Below, piece after piece: positions 22,601 through 34,600 of a stretch of DNA of 64,000 nucleotides. The stretch is from positions 21,452,640 through 21,516,639 of the forward strand of contig OY804590.1 of assembly GCA_963680875.1 (NCBI GenBank). Direction: 5' to 3'. The stretch's first letter is position 1, and the number at the start of each line of letters is the position of its first letter. The translations under genes were made by a program, and so were the position numbers. Below the pieces are notes generated by a model that was not told where the DNA came from, searched no databases, and saw only the letters and a list, made by a program, of their open reading frames with translations. Origin of the DNA: Bathymodiolus brooksi (Eukaryota > Mollusca > Bivalvia > Mytilida > Modiolidae).

Positions 22601-25600
22601 TAGTGGGTTTCGTGTTGCTCAATCTTTAGTTTTCTGTGTAAGGTTTTATAGATGGTTGTATATAAAGTCTTTTGGCCATTGTATTGTTTGTTCTTTGATT
22701 GACAGCTTCTTATTACCCCTTTGGTATCTTTAATCTTTTCTTCTTAAATTTAAAAAAAGGAACATGTTATTAATTGTCAAATGCTCAATGATATTTTTGA
22801 TTGTGACGATGTTACAGTCAATTAAACGTTTTTATTTCACTTGTAAATCTCAGTATTTCAGGCGTATCTATGTACTAATTATGACATATCCTGTTTGTTT
22901 GAAGCATTCTCGTCAACAACTCAGACTCGTCAAGAATTAATTCAGTGTCATAATATTTTTGTAATGTTTTTTTTTCTTCATGATTTTTTATTTTCTCATT
23001 TTGGTGTTTTTATAGTTTGAAAAGGTACCTGCAAGATTTGCAGAAGCAGACTCAACATCTGAGGTACGAGATGGGAATATACTCAGTTCTCCAGAATCGG
23101 ATCATAAGAAATCTCCTAAATCTCCGAAATCCCCATCAAAATTAAAAAGACAAAGTGATATCAACTCATATTTAAGTAAACATTCAAAAGACTCTGAAAA
23201 AATGGAAATCAAATCACATGACTCACCTTTTAATTCCATGTCACCTGACCATAGATCATATGACTTGTCATCACCGGACGCAAGATACTCAGAGTGTAGT
23301 ATGTCTCCACTTATACCACAACCACCAAGAGAGGCATCCACATTAATTGTAAGTGAGGAAGAGATTGAAGAGGAAGAACATCATGATACAAAGCCAGATG
23401 TCACCGCGACGAAGAAAAAAGGACAGGGTTCTGTATTGTTTAGCTCTGATGACGATTCTGAAAATGAAATTAATGAAATTAATGAAATTAAAGACATACC
23501 AGTAAAAACTAAAGGCAATAAAAGGGGGAGGAAAAAGAAATCACCTACTACTAAAGTACCAAAAATTAAAACAAGTCCAGTTACCAGGAGAAAATTAACA
23601 ATTTCTTCCAAACGACAGCCAATTAGATCTAACAGCAGGTAACTTGTATTAAAATTTATATATTAACAATTTCTCCCAAACGACAGCCACATACAACTAA
23701 CAGTAGGTATATTGTATTAAAATTTATATATTATTGATTGATTAATTGTTGCTTTAATGTCTTGTGACAAAAATATCATACATATTCAGTATGAGAAAAG
23801 TGTTCAACAATATAAAAAAAATATTGAGAAATGAAGAAAGAATGAGACAACTGGGTCAATGACTTAAGAAAGGCTGGAAGAGGAAGAACTAAAACAACAA
23901 ATGAATATTAGAAATAAAACATCATTAAAAATTTGTTAATTCAAATTATCCTAGCATTATCTATACTTTTCAGCAGTCAAGATATAGATGAAGAGTTACC
24001 TACCCCTGGTAGTCCTAGCAGTGGTTCTCATCACAGTGATTCTGAGAAGGATCCCTTCAACTTTGACGATAGTGACAGTGATCATCATGATAATAGTATG
24101 TATAAACATATTTATGTTTGTCGATCACAACGAATGATAAAAGGCAGAATAAAAAAAATTGGGACCCACCAATCGACTTTACACATGAAATATTCCAAAT
24201 TTCAAGAGCCAAATTTGAGGTGTGTTGGGCTACTGGGCCCCTATTGAGTTTTAAACCTGCCCTCTCTTATAAGGTGTTTTCTCCCTATTGAGTTTTAACA
24301 CTGCCCTCTCTTATAAGGTGTCTTCTCCCTATTGAGTTTTAACCCTGCCCTCTCTTATAAGATGTCTTCTCCCTATTGAGTTTTAACCCTGCCCTCTCTT
24401 ATAAGGTGTCTTCTCCCTATTGAGTTTTAACCCAGCCCTCTCTTATAAGGTGTCTTCTCCCTATTGAGTTTTAACCCAGCCCTCTCTTATAAGGTGTCTT
24501 CTCCCAATTGAGTTTTAACACTGCCCTCTCTTATAAGGTGTCTTCTCCCTATTGAGTTTTAACACTGCCCTCTCTTATAAGATGTCTTCTCCCTATTGAG
24601 TTTTAACCCTGCCCTCTCTTATAAGGTGTCTTCTCCCTATTGAGTTTTAACCCAGCCCTCTCTTATAAGGTGTCTTCTCCCTATTGAGTTTTAACCCAGC
24701 CCTCTCTTATAAGGTGTCTTCTCCCAATTGAGTTTTAACACTGCCCTCTCTTATAAGGTGTCTTCTCCCTATTGAGTTTTAACCCAGCCCTCTCTTATAA
24801 GGTGTCTTCTCCCAATTGAGTTTTAACACTGCCCTCTCTTATAAGGTGTTTTCTCCCTATTGAGTTTTAACACTGCCCTCTCTTATAAGGTGTCTTCTCC
24901 CTATTGAGTTTTAACCCTGCCCTCTCTTATAAGGTGTCTTCTCCCTATTGAGTTTTAACCCTGCCCTCTCTTATAAGGTGTCTTCTTTTAACTTAAAATA
25001 ACTTGACTTATGACACACCATGGAAGCATCCAATACTTGTTAGAGAATAGAAGTCTTGGTAAGTAAACTCCAAACAATAAGAAACAAAATTAAGATTTTT
25101 GTGTCACCTGTAAAGCTGGAGTCAACATTAGCATCCACTACATGTATTCATCATTGTACACCTTTGTTTGGTCATTCACAGTCTTGTTTATCCATATTTT
25201 ATAGCGATTTTGATGTAATTTAGCCAAACATTGCCAAATTACTTCTCATAGCCTGCTAACTTACACCTTCTGCTTTATTTCCTTGAAATTTATTTTTTAG
25301 GTTTTCACATTCACATTTTGAATTAATGCCATTTTTTTTTCAACTTTGTTGTTTTATGCATCAATGGGCAATGAAAAAGTGGCATTATAAGAGGGGTCTT
25401 TAGGTCAAGTTTTACTAATTCATTGAATTTGAAATCTGCCCTGATAAAAAAAATGGCCTTTGCAGTGTTTTCATTTGATGCCGGGAACCGACGCATTTCA
25501 CCGGCTATTGCTATAAAATCCCCGGCTATGAATTTTCCAAGCATGGGTTAAATAAATGTTAGAAAATAAATCGAGTTGTCTTTTTTAGATTTTAATTCTG

Positions 25601-28600
25601 TAAGTTTGTCATTTGCCGGCATGTACTCTCGGAGTGAACATGGGATTATATAATCATGATAATTCGGGGTTTGAAAACAAATCTTAGCTTGGTTACGATT
25701 TGACCTTATTTTCGTGTATGAAAAAGCGCTGCTGTGACAAAGAAACGAGTTGATGGCCAATTTTTTCTTTCGGCCTCAAATTCTCGTCCCATTTATAATA
25801 TTTCAATTACTTCCGGTTTTTATCTAATTTCGTTTACTTCAGAGGATAAATATATGCAATGACCGAAGGCTGAAGAATTGAAGAATTAATTATTTCTTTA
25901 TATTAAAACATTACGATTCACAGTAGGAATAATAAATAAAAATTTATTCATTCCAACGGAAGATTTGAGGCCGACTAGCTTTGGTCCGAATGACATTGAT
26001 AACATCGACGAAGCGGTACAAGTCAATTTTGGACTTTTGTCCAAAAAAGCAAAAAGATGATTAAAATAATTTGAATTAGATGATTGAAAGAGTGAAGGGA
26101 ATATAACCCACTTTTGTTTTTCTATTAAAGTAAGCAGGGTCTGATCTTATAAAGTTGTATCAGTATGGAGAAAAGGGGGGATGTGTACTATCGAATACGA
26201 TGAACACCGGTTCTCCTGCCCAAGATCTGTAAAGCTTAGTTTAATTGTTCAGACCACTAAATATTTTCAGTTTTTATTTAGAACTATATAAAATAAATCG
26301 CAGGAATTTGATTCGGACTAGTAAATTCAAATGTTCATTTCGGTGAAGATGCCACGTTTCTTTTAAAGTTCTGACTCGAATATCGCGAATGATATTGCAA
26401 ATATTCGATGTCCCTAGTCATTTTCAAGAGTCTCCTGTCTGAAATTATTTTGATTTTCTGTTTGAGGACATGGGATATTCATGTATATGCATTAATATGA
26501 AAAAGTCTCTAGTCTGTCAAACTATAGACTATATGTAGATGTCTTATGACTATGAATATAAGGAACTGTCGATCTCCTTCTGAAGCACATGCTTGAGTTC
26601 TCCCTTAAAATATTTTATGGGGGTTTGGTCATTTGTGATTGTATATTTTCAACAAAATAAAAATTTATTGAAATTTACCAGTCTTGGACAACTTTTATTC
26701 TTCATTTTGTATTGATTACATAATTAACAATCAGATTCTTGAATATTACTTACCTTTGAAAGTTCTTTTGTTATTAAAAAAAGTTAAATGTATACTTTAT
26801 TTCAAAATCTTAAGAGAGAAATTACAGTAAAAGGCTAGCAAATTAACATTCTTTAAATGTGCATTTGATATAATAATATAAGCTATGATGCTATTTTAAT
26901 TATTCAAAAACTGCAAAGAATCTGAATGTTGATATAACTTCATACTATGTCAAGGAAATGAAACAAACACCAATATTATCAAATCTTTATTTTCAATGAT
27001 ACATAATCATAGGGGAAGTCCATATTTCTTTTCTGAATGATCAAGTTTATTTCTACTAACTGCCTACCAAATTTGTACATTTATCTTTGACCTGAAAAAT
27101 TTCAGAACCATGTGACATCTTTCTCAGAAATAACAATGGAAAATGACTGATGGTTGTTAATCTTGAGAAATCATTCTCAATGAAAAATTGTTCAATGGTC
27201 AAGAAGATCCTTAAAATCCTGTATACCTGTCTGGAAAAAAAATGGTTTATTATATTTTTATTTTTCTCAAAGTTAGTCAGTGTAAATTGAAGCAAAAAGA
27301 AACAATTTTAAAGCTAGGAAACCCCCTCAAAAGCAAGTCAAAATTCACCAAATCAACTTGGGTGCTTCCACCTCCACCCCCTACCAGGGCTCTACACTGA
27401 ACCCACTGGGGGCCTTCTGACTCTCGGCTGAATTTTCTCTCCGTCTATAATTCTAAAATCTCCCCCTATCAAAATTTATAGTGAAAACACTGCTTTGTTA
27501 GGAGGGGTCGTCGTGGTCATGATTGTATGGTAGTTTGATTTACAACTACCTGTGCAATCAAGGCCTATCAGCACTAAAGTTGTGAGTTCAAATCCCACTC
27601 ATGGCCTGGTGTTCTCTATACAACATTATGTGATAAAGTTTGTCAGTAACTTGTGGCAGATTAGTGATTTTCTCCGGCTTCACTGACTTCCTCCACCAAT
27701 AAAACTGACCGCCACAATATTAATATAACTGAAACATTGTTGAAAGTGGCATTATGTACCATAAACCTAACCTAATCTTTGGTGGGAGTGGCATTAAGTA
27801 CCATAAACCTAACCTAACCTTTGGTGGGAGTGGCATTGAGTACCATAAACCTAACCTAACCTTTGGTGGGAGTGGCATTAAGTACCATAAACCTAACCTA
27901 ACCTTTGGTGGGAGTGGCATTAAGTACCATAAACCTAACCTTTGGTGCAAGTGGCATTAAGTACCATAAACCTAACCTTTGTTGGGAGTGGCATTAAGTA
28001 CCATAAACCTAATCTAACCTTTGGTGGGAGTGGCATTAAGTACCATAAACCTAACCTAACCTTTGGTGGGAGTGGCATTAAGTACCATAAACCTAACCTA
28101 ACCTTTGGTGGGAGTGGCATTGAGTACCATAAACCTAATCTAACCTTTGGTGTGAGTGGCATTAAGTACCATAAACCTAACCTAACCTTTGGTGGGAGTG
28201 GCATTAAGTACCATAAACCTAACCTAACCTTTGGTGGGAGTGGCATTAAGTACCATAAACCTAATCTAACCTTTGGTGGGAGTGGCATTGAGTATCATAA
28301 ACCTAACCTAACCTTTGGTGGGAGTGGCATTAAGTACCATAAACCTAACCTAACCTTTGTTGGGAGTGGCATTGAGTACCATAAACCTAATCTAACCTTT
28401 GGTGCAAGTGGCATTAAGTACCATAAACCTAACCTAACATTTGGTGGGAGTGGCATTGAGTACCATAAACCTAATCTAACCTTTGGTGGGAGTGGCATTA
28501 AGTACCATAAACCTAACCTAACCTTTGGTGGGAGTGGCATTAAGTACCATAAACCTAACCTAACCTTTGGTGGGAGTGGCATTAAGTACCATAAACCTAA

Positions 28601-31600
28601 CCTAACCTTTGGTGGGAGTGGCATTGAGTACCATAAACCTAATCTAACCTTTGTTGGGAGTGGCATTAAGTACCATAAACCTAACCTAACCTTTGGTGGG
28701 AGTGGCATTAAGTACCATAAACCTAACCTAACCTTTGGTGGGAGTGGCATTAAATACCATAAACCTAACCTAATCTTTGGTGGGAGTGGCATTGAGTACC
28801 ATAAACCTAACCTAACCTTTGGTGGGAGTGGCATTAAGTACCATAAACCTAACCTAATCTTTGGTGGGAGTGGCATTAAGTACCATAAACCTAACCTAAC
28901 CTTTGGTGGGAGTGGCATTAAGTACCATAAATCTAACCTAACCTTTGGTGGGAGTGGCATTAAGTACCATAAACCTAACCTAACCTTTGACCTTTGATGG
29001 GAGTGGCACTACTGTATTAACATGTTTCTTCTTCCTGTTTTGTAGAGAAAACTAAAAAGCCAACAAAAGGGAAGCAAGCTATGGGCAAAGAGAAAGGACC
29101 AAGACCTGGACCCGGACCTGGGCCTGGACGGGGCAGAGGAAGAAAAGCTAAAGCTGCTGCACTACCTAAAATTGAAAAAGAATTTCCTGATGAAAATGAA
29201 GATGAGGATGAGGAAGAAGAAGAGAAACCTCCCAGAAAGAGGAAGCCTACAGATACCTTTAAGCCTCCTGAACAAGGTTTATAGAATTGAAATACAGTCA
29301 AACATGTCTTAAAGGGCACCACTATATAACATATCACTGTCTATAAAGGGCAGCCTCATTTTTCCCATTAATGAATAGTGCATATGATTTTAACCTGTGT
29401 ATAAAGGGCAACTGCTCATAAAGGGTACATTTTCAGGTTCCCTTGAGTGCCCTTTATATACAGGTTTGACTATATATTTTTAGCTCACCTGACCCAGCCC
29501 CAAAGGGTCATGTCGGGTTTTGCAATCAATTCGCTTCCAGATCCATCGTCATAAAACCTTTTTAAAAAATATGTTCATTTGAAACTACTGAGCCAATTTT
29601 ATCCAAAATGGGGTTAAATCATTCGTAAGGTGTCTGCTTTCAGATTTGTATCTTATGATTCCGTTAATCATCAAACATGGCTGTTGTTACTATAAATAGA
29701 ACAAAGGGGAGTAAAACACACATACAGAGCCAATAACGCCACATTTTCCTGCCAAATGAGCTGAAATTTGAACCGTAGTTACCTTTGAATAAGAAGTATG
29801 ACATTTGTTACAGGTTTTGCTAAGACATAATGCGTTTTGTCTATTTTTGATGAAAATATGCAAATTGAGGTTATTTTTACAACCAAAAAAATCATCTGAA
29901 AATCTTCCCTGAAACATAAGAGCTAAATTGAATCAAACCTTACTGGGGTGGTCCTATGGTAGTCCTCTCAAGATTGTGTCTGACAGCCACAACCTCTAAT
30001 CCATGATGGCAGCCATCTTGATTACATTACTATTGTCATATTGGACAAAAGTACTGACACTTTATGAAAGGAAAGTTAAAAACATCGATGGTCAACAATT
30101 CCACCAATATTATCAAAATGAAGAACTGCCCCTCACCTTAAATCATTGAGGATAAAAAAAACCATACCATTTGACGTTTGAAATCTAGGTCCTAGCTTGG
30201 GACAGACACACAAATGTTACAGGGTTAAATCGGTTAATGGTATTTCAACCCTCCCCTCTTGATAATTGGATCTCCAATGGCAATACATATATAAACAAAC
30301 CTTTTTTTTTAACACCAATATCACAGATTTTATTCAGTATATATCTTGTTACATTTTTACTTCAGAGTCCAAGTTCCTATATAGATAAACCTGTATGTAA
30401 AGGGAACCTGTTAATATGGTCTTTGTGAGCAGTTCCACCTTATATACAGGTTAAAATTATATGCACTATTCATTAATGAGCAAAATGAGACTGCCCTTTA
30501 AGGCAGGTTTGACAGTATATATATATATAACTTTGAGATCCAGTGGGACAGATATATTGTATGGTTGTCACTTGCTTCTAGACGTTTGTATAATATACTT
30601 TATTTCCTGTGACTGTATAATGAATTCTTCATTATCCTATACAATATATTAAAAATTGCTGAGTTAGATTGCTGTCAAATTATAATATTAAAGTATATAT
30701 GTACCATCTACACACGCTTATACACATGTCTTACGTCTATCCCTAGATTTTCCTTACGAGACAAGGTAACACTACGACTATTGAAGCTCCTTTTTAAGGG
30801 AGTGGATGTAGTCGAGTGGTCTAGGGCGCTGGACGTAAGGCTAAGCGAATGGTGCTGCAGTGTATCAATGGTGTGGGTTCAAATCCAGTCGAGGGAAGAA
30901 CAAAAATTTGACAGCTCTAAAATCTAATTCTAACACTGTTTGGTTTAATTTTTAGACGTATATATATATATATATATACACAAATGATAAAAAAAACCTG
31001 CACAGATTTGGTTCCACTCAAAAAGACTGCATACTATTACAAAAATGAATAACAACATAGGCATTCTTGATTTTTTTACAAACTTAAATGACATTTATTA
31101 TTATAATCTAAATGGTCAAACCAAAGACTATAAAATTGGTATTTGTTGCTTCTCGCTAAGCACACATTATTAAGGAGAAAGAGCAAAGACCGGTTGTCTC
31201 AAAATCAGAATAATGTGTCCAAGTGGAGCGACATGTCTACACGTGGACTGTTAGCTAGCACTATAAAAATCCAACTAAGCGTGTTGGTCTAGTACAAAGC
31301 GGACCTCATCATCATCTCATTGAAAATTAACTTGTTCTCGCCATGATATAGCTGAAATATTGCTGAAGTGGCGTTAAACAACAATCACTCACTCATTTAC
31401 AAACTTCAATGACATTTATTATTATGATTTTTTGTTTTCTTTAATTTTTTAGTGAAAAAGAAACCAAGATCAAGGTCATCAGGGGCAGACAACTATTCTG
31501 AGTTAGAAGATGGTGTAGAATGGTATGAAGAAGAAAAATGCTCAGCAGAACAATGTAAACGACCAAAAAATAAACGTGTTAAATGGGTAATTATTTTTCT

Positions 31601-34600
31601 TTTTCTACTTGAGGTGGGTTTTTTTTTTTTTTTGCTGACCTTGACATTGATCATGTTGATCTTTACCATCTGTTAATCGCATCGGTGGCGTAATGGTTAG
31701 CGTGCTCACCTCAAGTGCGGTAGATCGTGGGTTTGAGCCCTGATCGGGTCAAACCAAAGACTATAGAATTGGTATTTGTTGCTTTTCCGCTAAGCACACA
31801 GCATTAAGGAGAAAGAACAAAGACTGGTTGGCTTGGAATCAGAATAATGTGTCCGAATGGGGCGGACATGCCTATCCACAGACTGTTGGTTCAGTGAGCT
31901 AACACTATAAAAATCCAACTCAGCGTGTTGGTCTAGTACAAAGCGGACCTCATCATCATCTTATTGAAAATTAACATGTTGTTGCCAGGATATAGCTGAA
32001 AAATTGCTGAGTTGGCCTTAAACAACAATCACTCTCTCACTTTACCATCTTGTGGTCTACTTTTGTTCAGAATCCTTCTTATGTCATCTGGATCAAAGGT
32101 CCATGAGATATAGTGCCTACGCTTTTCTTCACCAAAGCCACTTGACCAAAAGTTTTTATGCAGCTGCAAAAAATTTGCAGTCTTATTATTGTATGGAATT
32201 GTCAGCGTTGAAATTGTCATCCATCTGTAGACACAATAGTTTCCTTGCGAGAACTTTAGTTCTTTTTCAATTAGATAGGAATGTTCCTTGTCTGGTTCTT
32301 TAAAGAAGTTTGCGGGGTTTTTTTATTTTCATATTATAGTTCAGAAACAAGTACATTGGTGTAACCAAAATTTTCTTAATGATAAATTTTTTGTTTTGTT
32401 CATTTTTAAAAAATTTATTATAGTAAATTAATACATATAATACTTTATGTTATAAAGGGTAAATTAAATATTAACATGTGACACTTCCTAGTACATACTA
32501 TGGTAAATTAAATATTAACATGTGACACTTCCTAGTACATACTATGGTAAATTAAATATTAACATGTGACACTTCCTAGTACATACTATGGTAAATTATT
32601 ACTATCAAATATGATAACACGAATTTGTAATAAAAAAAAAAGGTTAGTGACTATTTTTCCATAGCTATAAACCTAATTATATATTACTAACCTTATATGG
32701 TTCATGGAATCCATGCAATATGACGATTTATCACAAAAACAAATTATATGGTTTTATAATACTGTATAAAACCATAAATGTAATAAACCTAATTATATAT
32801 TACTAACCTTATATGGTTCATGGAATGATACACTCATCTTAAGGAGGTAGGCCTGGGGTATGGGAGATAACTCTATTTTCAGTGTCTTCTCAAATATATG
32901 ATCATCTGTGCATTTGAAAATTCCCCCTCAATTCCATGCTTCTTGGTAACAAAGATTGTTTACATTGGATATGGCCAGTTAAAAAAAATGACTCCTTTTC
33001 CTTTTACCTTTCCATAGCTGTGCTCCTTGCAGGGCTCACTGAACCAGACAAAGTGGGCGAAGTTCTCGCCCTATATCGGCTGAAGTCACTCTCCCTCTAC
33101 TACAAAGCGAAATTAAAGTCACCTTGTTTCTTTTTGCAAGTCACTCTTTTCTTGCAAATAATCTTCGATTTATGGTAAAGCTGATTGTCAAAACAATTGT
33201 AATCAATGGGAAGATACATAAGAATAAGAGGAAAAGGTTTTATTCAAGCAATAAAGAAGGTTTAATTTGTTGATACAAAAGTATCACGGCAAACTTCTGC
33301 AAATTTGTACTGACGAAATTCCAGGTGAAAATAAATCTCAAATCTTAAAATATACAAACAGATGTTTCCTTTACCAAATTGGCCGTTGAATTGTGTTATA
33401 TTCTAATTATTTTCACAAAACTTGAGTTATTTGTAGCTTTTTAAAAGCTAAACAATCAACATGTCTAAGTTTTAAACACGGCGATCATGGGGACGTAGGA
33501 AATCGGGGGAAGGAAACGAATATTTAGATGTCATTGACAGATTTCAAGGCAAAAATGAATAAATATAAGATCAATAATAATAATAAAACAAATACAAAAC
33601 ATGAATTTAATGTTAAATATGAAAGATATAAACAAGATATTAGCAAAGACACACTTCAAATGCCAAAAAAAAGTTAAAAAACCCACATTTTTGCGAAAAC
33701 ATGTCTCCCTGTCATGCCTTCACTTCTCCCTCATCTTCTAAGACAACTAAAGAATAACCAGAACAACTGGAGCATAGGATTTGAAGGAATTTAACAATAC
33801 AGCTGGGTGGCTGTCTGTGTTTTTTGTGGGTTTTTTTGTGTAATGAATTAATCAAGTAGAGTCACCCTCAAACCACCCCCCCCCCTCCCCAGCCGACTTG
33901 AAAATAAAAAAGACAAATGCAGTCATTTGGTAATTTGGACATCCATTTTGTCAATTATAAGAATTCAAAATCTTTTTGTTATTGGTAACTAGTTATTTTT
34001 TATCTCACAAACAAAGAAACTAGCAAAGGATGGGTGTGTGATAACTTTCCTCGACAATTTCATTTTTTTCTGGGTGCCATCCATGAAAAACAAATTTAAA
34101 TATTTTAAAAATCTGACGGTAAAAGCTTGTAAAATTTGGTGCAATGATGTCTATATGTCTATTCTTCAGTGTGACATTTTTTGGTGGAAATTAATTGACA
34201 GGAATTTTTTTAATCCGATTTTTAATACCAAGGTGGTCCTCAGGGCATCCCCCCTTTTTTGCAGTTTCCACTGTTTTGCACGTGATTATCTCCAAACAGG
34301 ATATTCAGATATGCTAGATATTTCATATTTATTCAACAACAACACTCTCAAGTGTATTAAAGCCAAAATATTCCCTTTCAATCAGAAATAAATGTGCATA
34401 TCTATTAGAATCTTCCGAAACTAGTATTACCATCTGGCGTCAAGAATACCCCCAAAATTGCTATATTTAGGATGTGCTATGGAGAAAACGGTACGGTGAA
34501 ATTTTTTGAAACTTTGGCAGATAATGTATTTAGACATAACTATTCCATGATGCAAATTTAAAAAAAATTGAATGATGGGAAAATTTTAGGGTAACCCAGG

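Larger units (their letters stand above)
24096..29045. other. TCF19 intron 5 overview
   Basis: Nearly 5 kb. Holds the 45-bp array (24241-24986), a SINE-C copy (27507-27752) and the 42-bp array grown from it (27752-28995). Between 24987 and 27506 the sequence is AT-rich with no supported feature. Confidence 0.7.

Noticed and set aside
27942..28997. 351-codon plus-strand frame and a 221-codon minus-strand frame
   Set aside because: Both are produced by the 42-bp minisatellite, whose length is a multiple of three and whose unit lacks stops in several frames. The product is a pure 14-residue repeat, and the array grew from a SINE tail.
29017..29337. Minus-strand 106-codon Ser-rich frame
   Set aside because: Antisense shadow of TCF19 exon 6; the plus strand has matching splice sites and phases.
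30805..30905. Possible tRNA-Leu or tRNA-Ser gene (also at 35004, 31672 and 39299)
   Set aside because: A and B boxes are present, but the acceptor stem does not pair. The same SINE body follows each head, and two of the SINE-A copies have target duplications.
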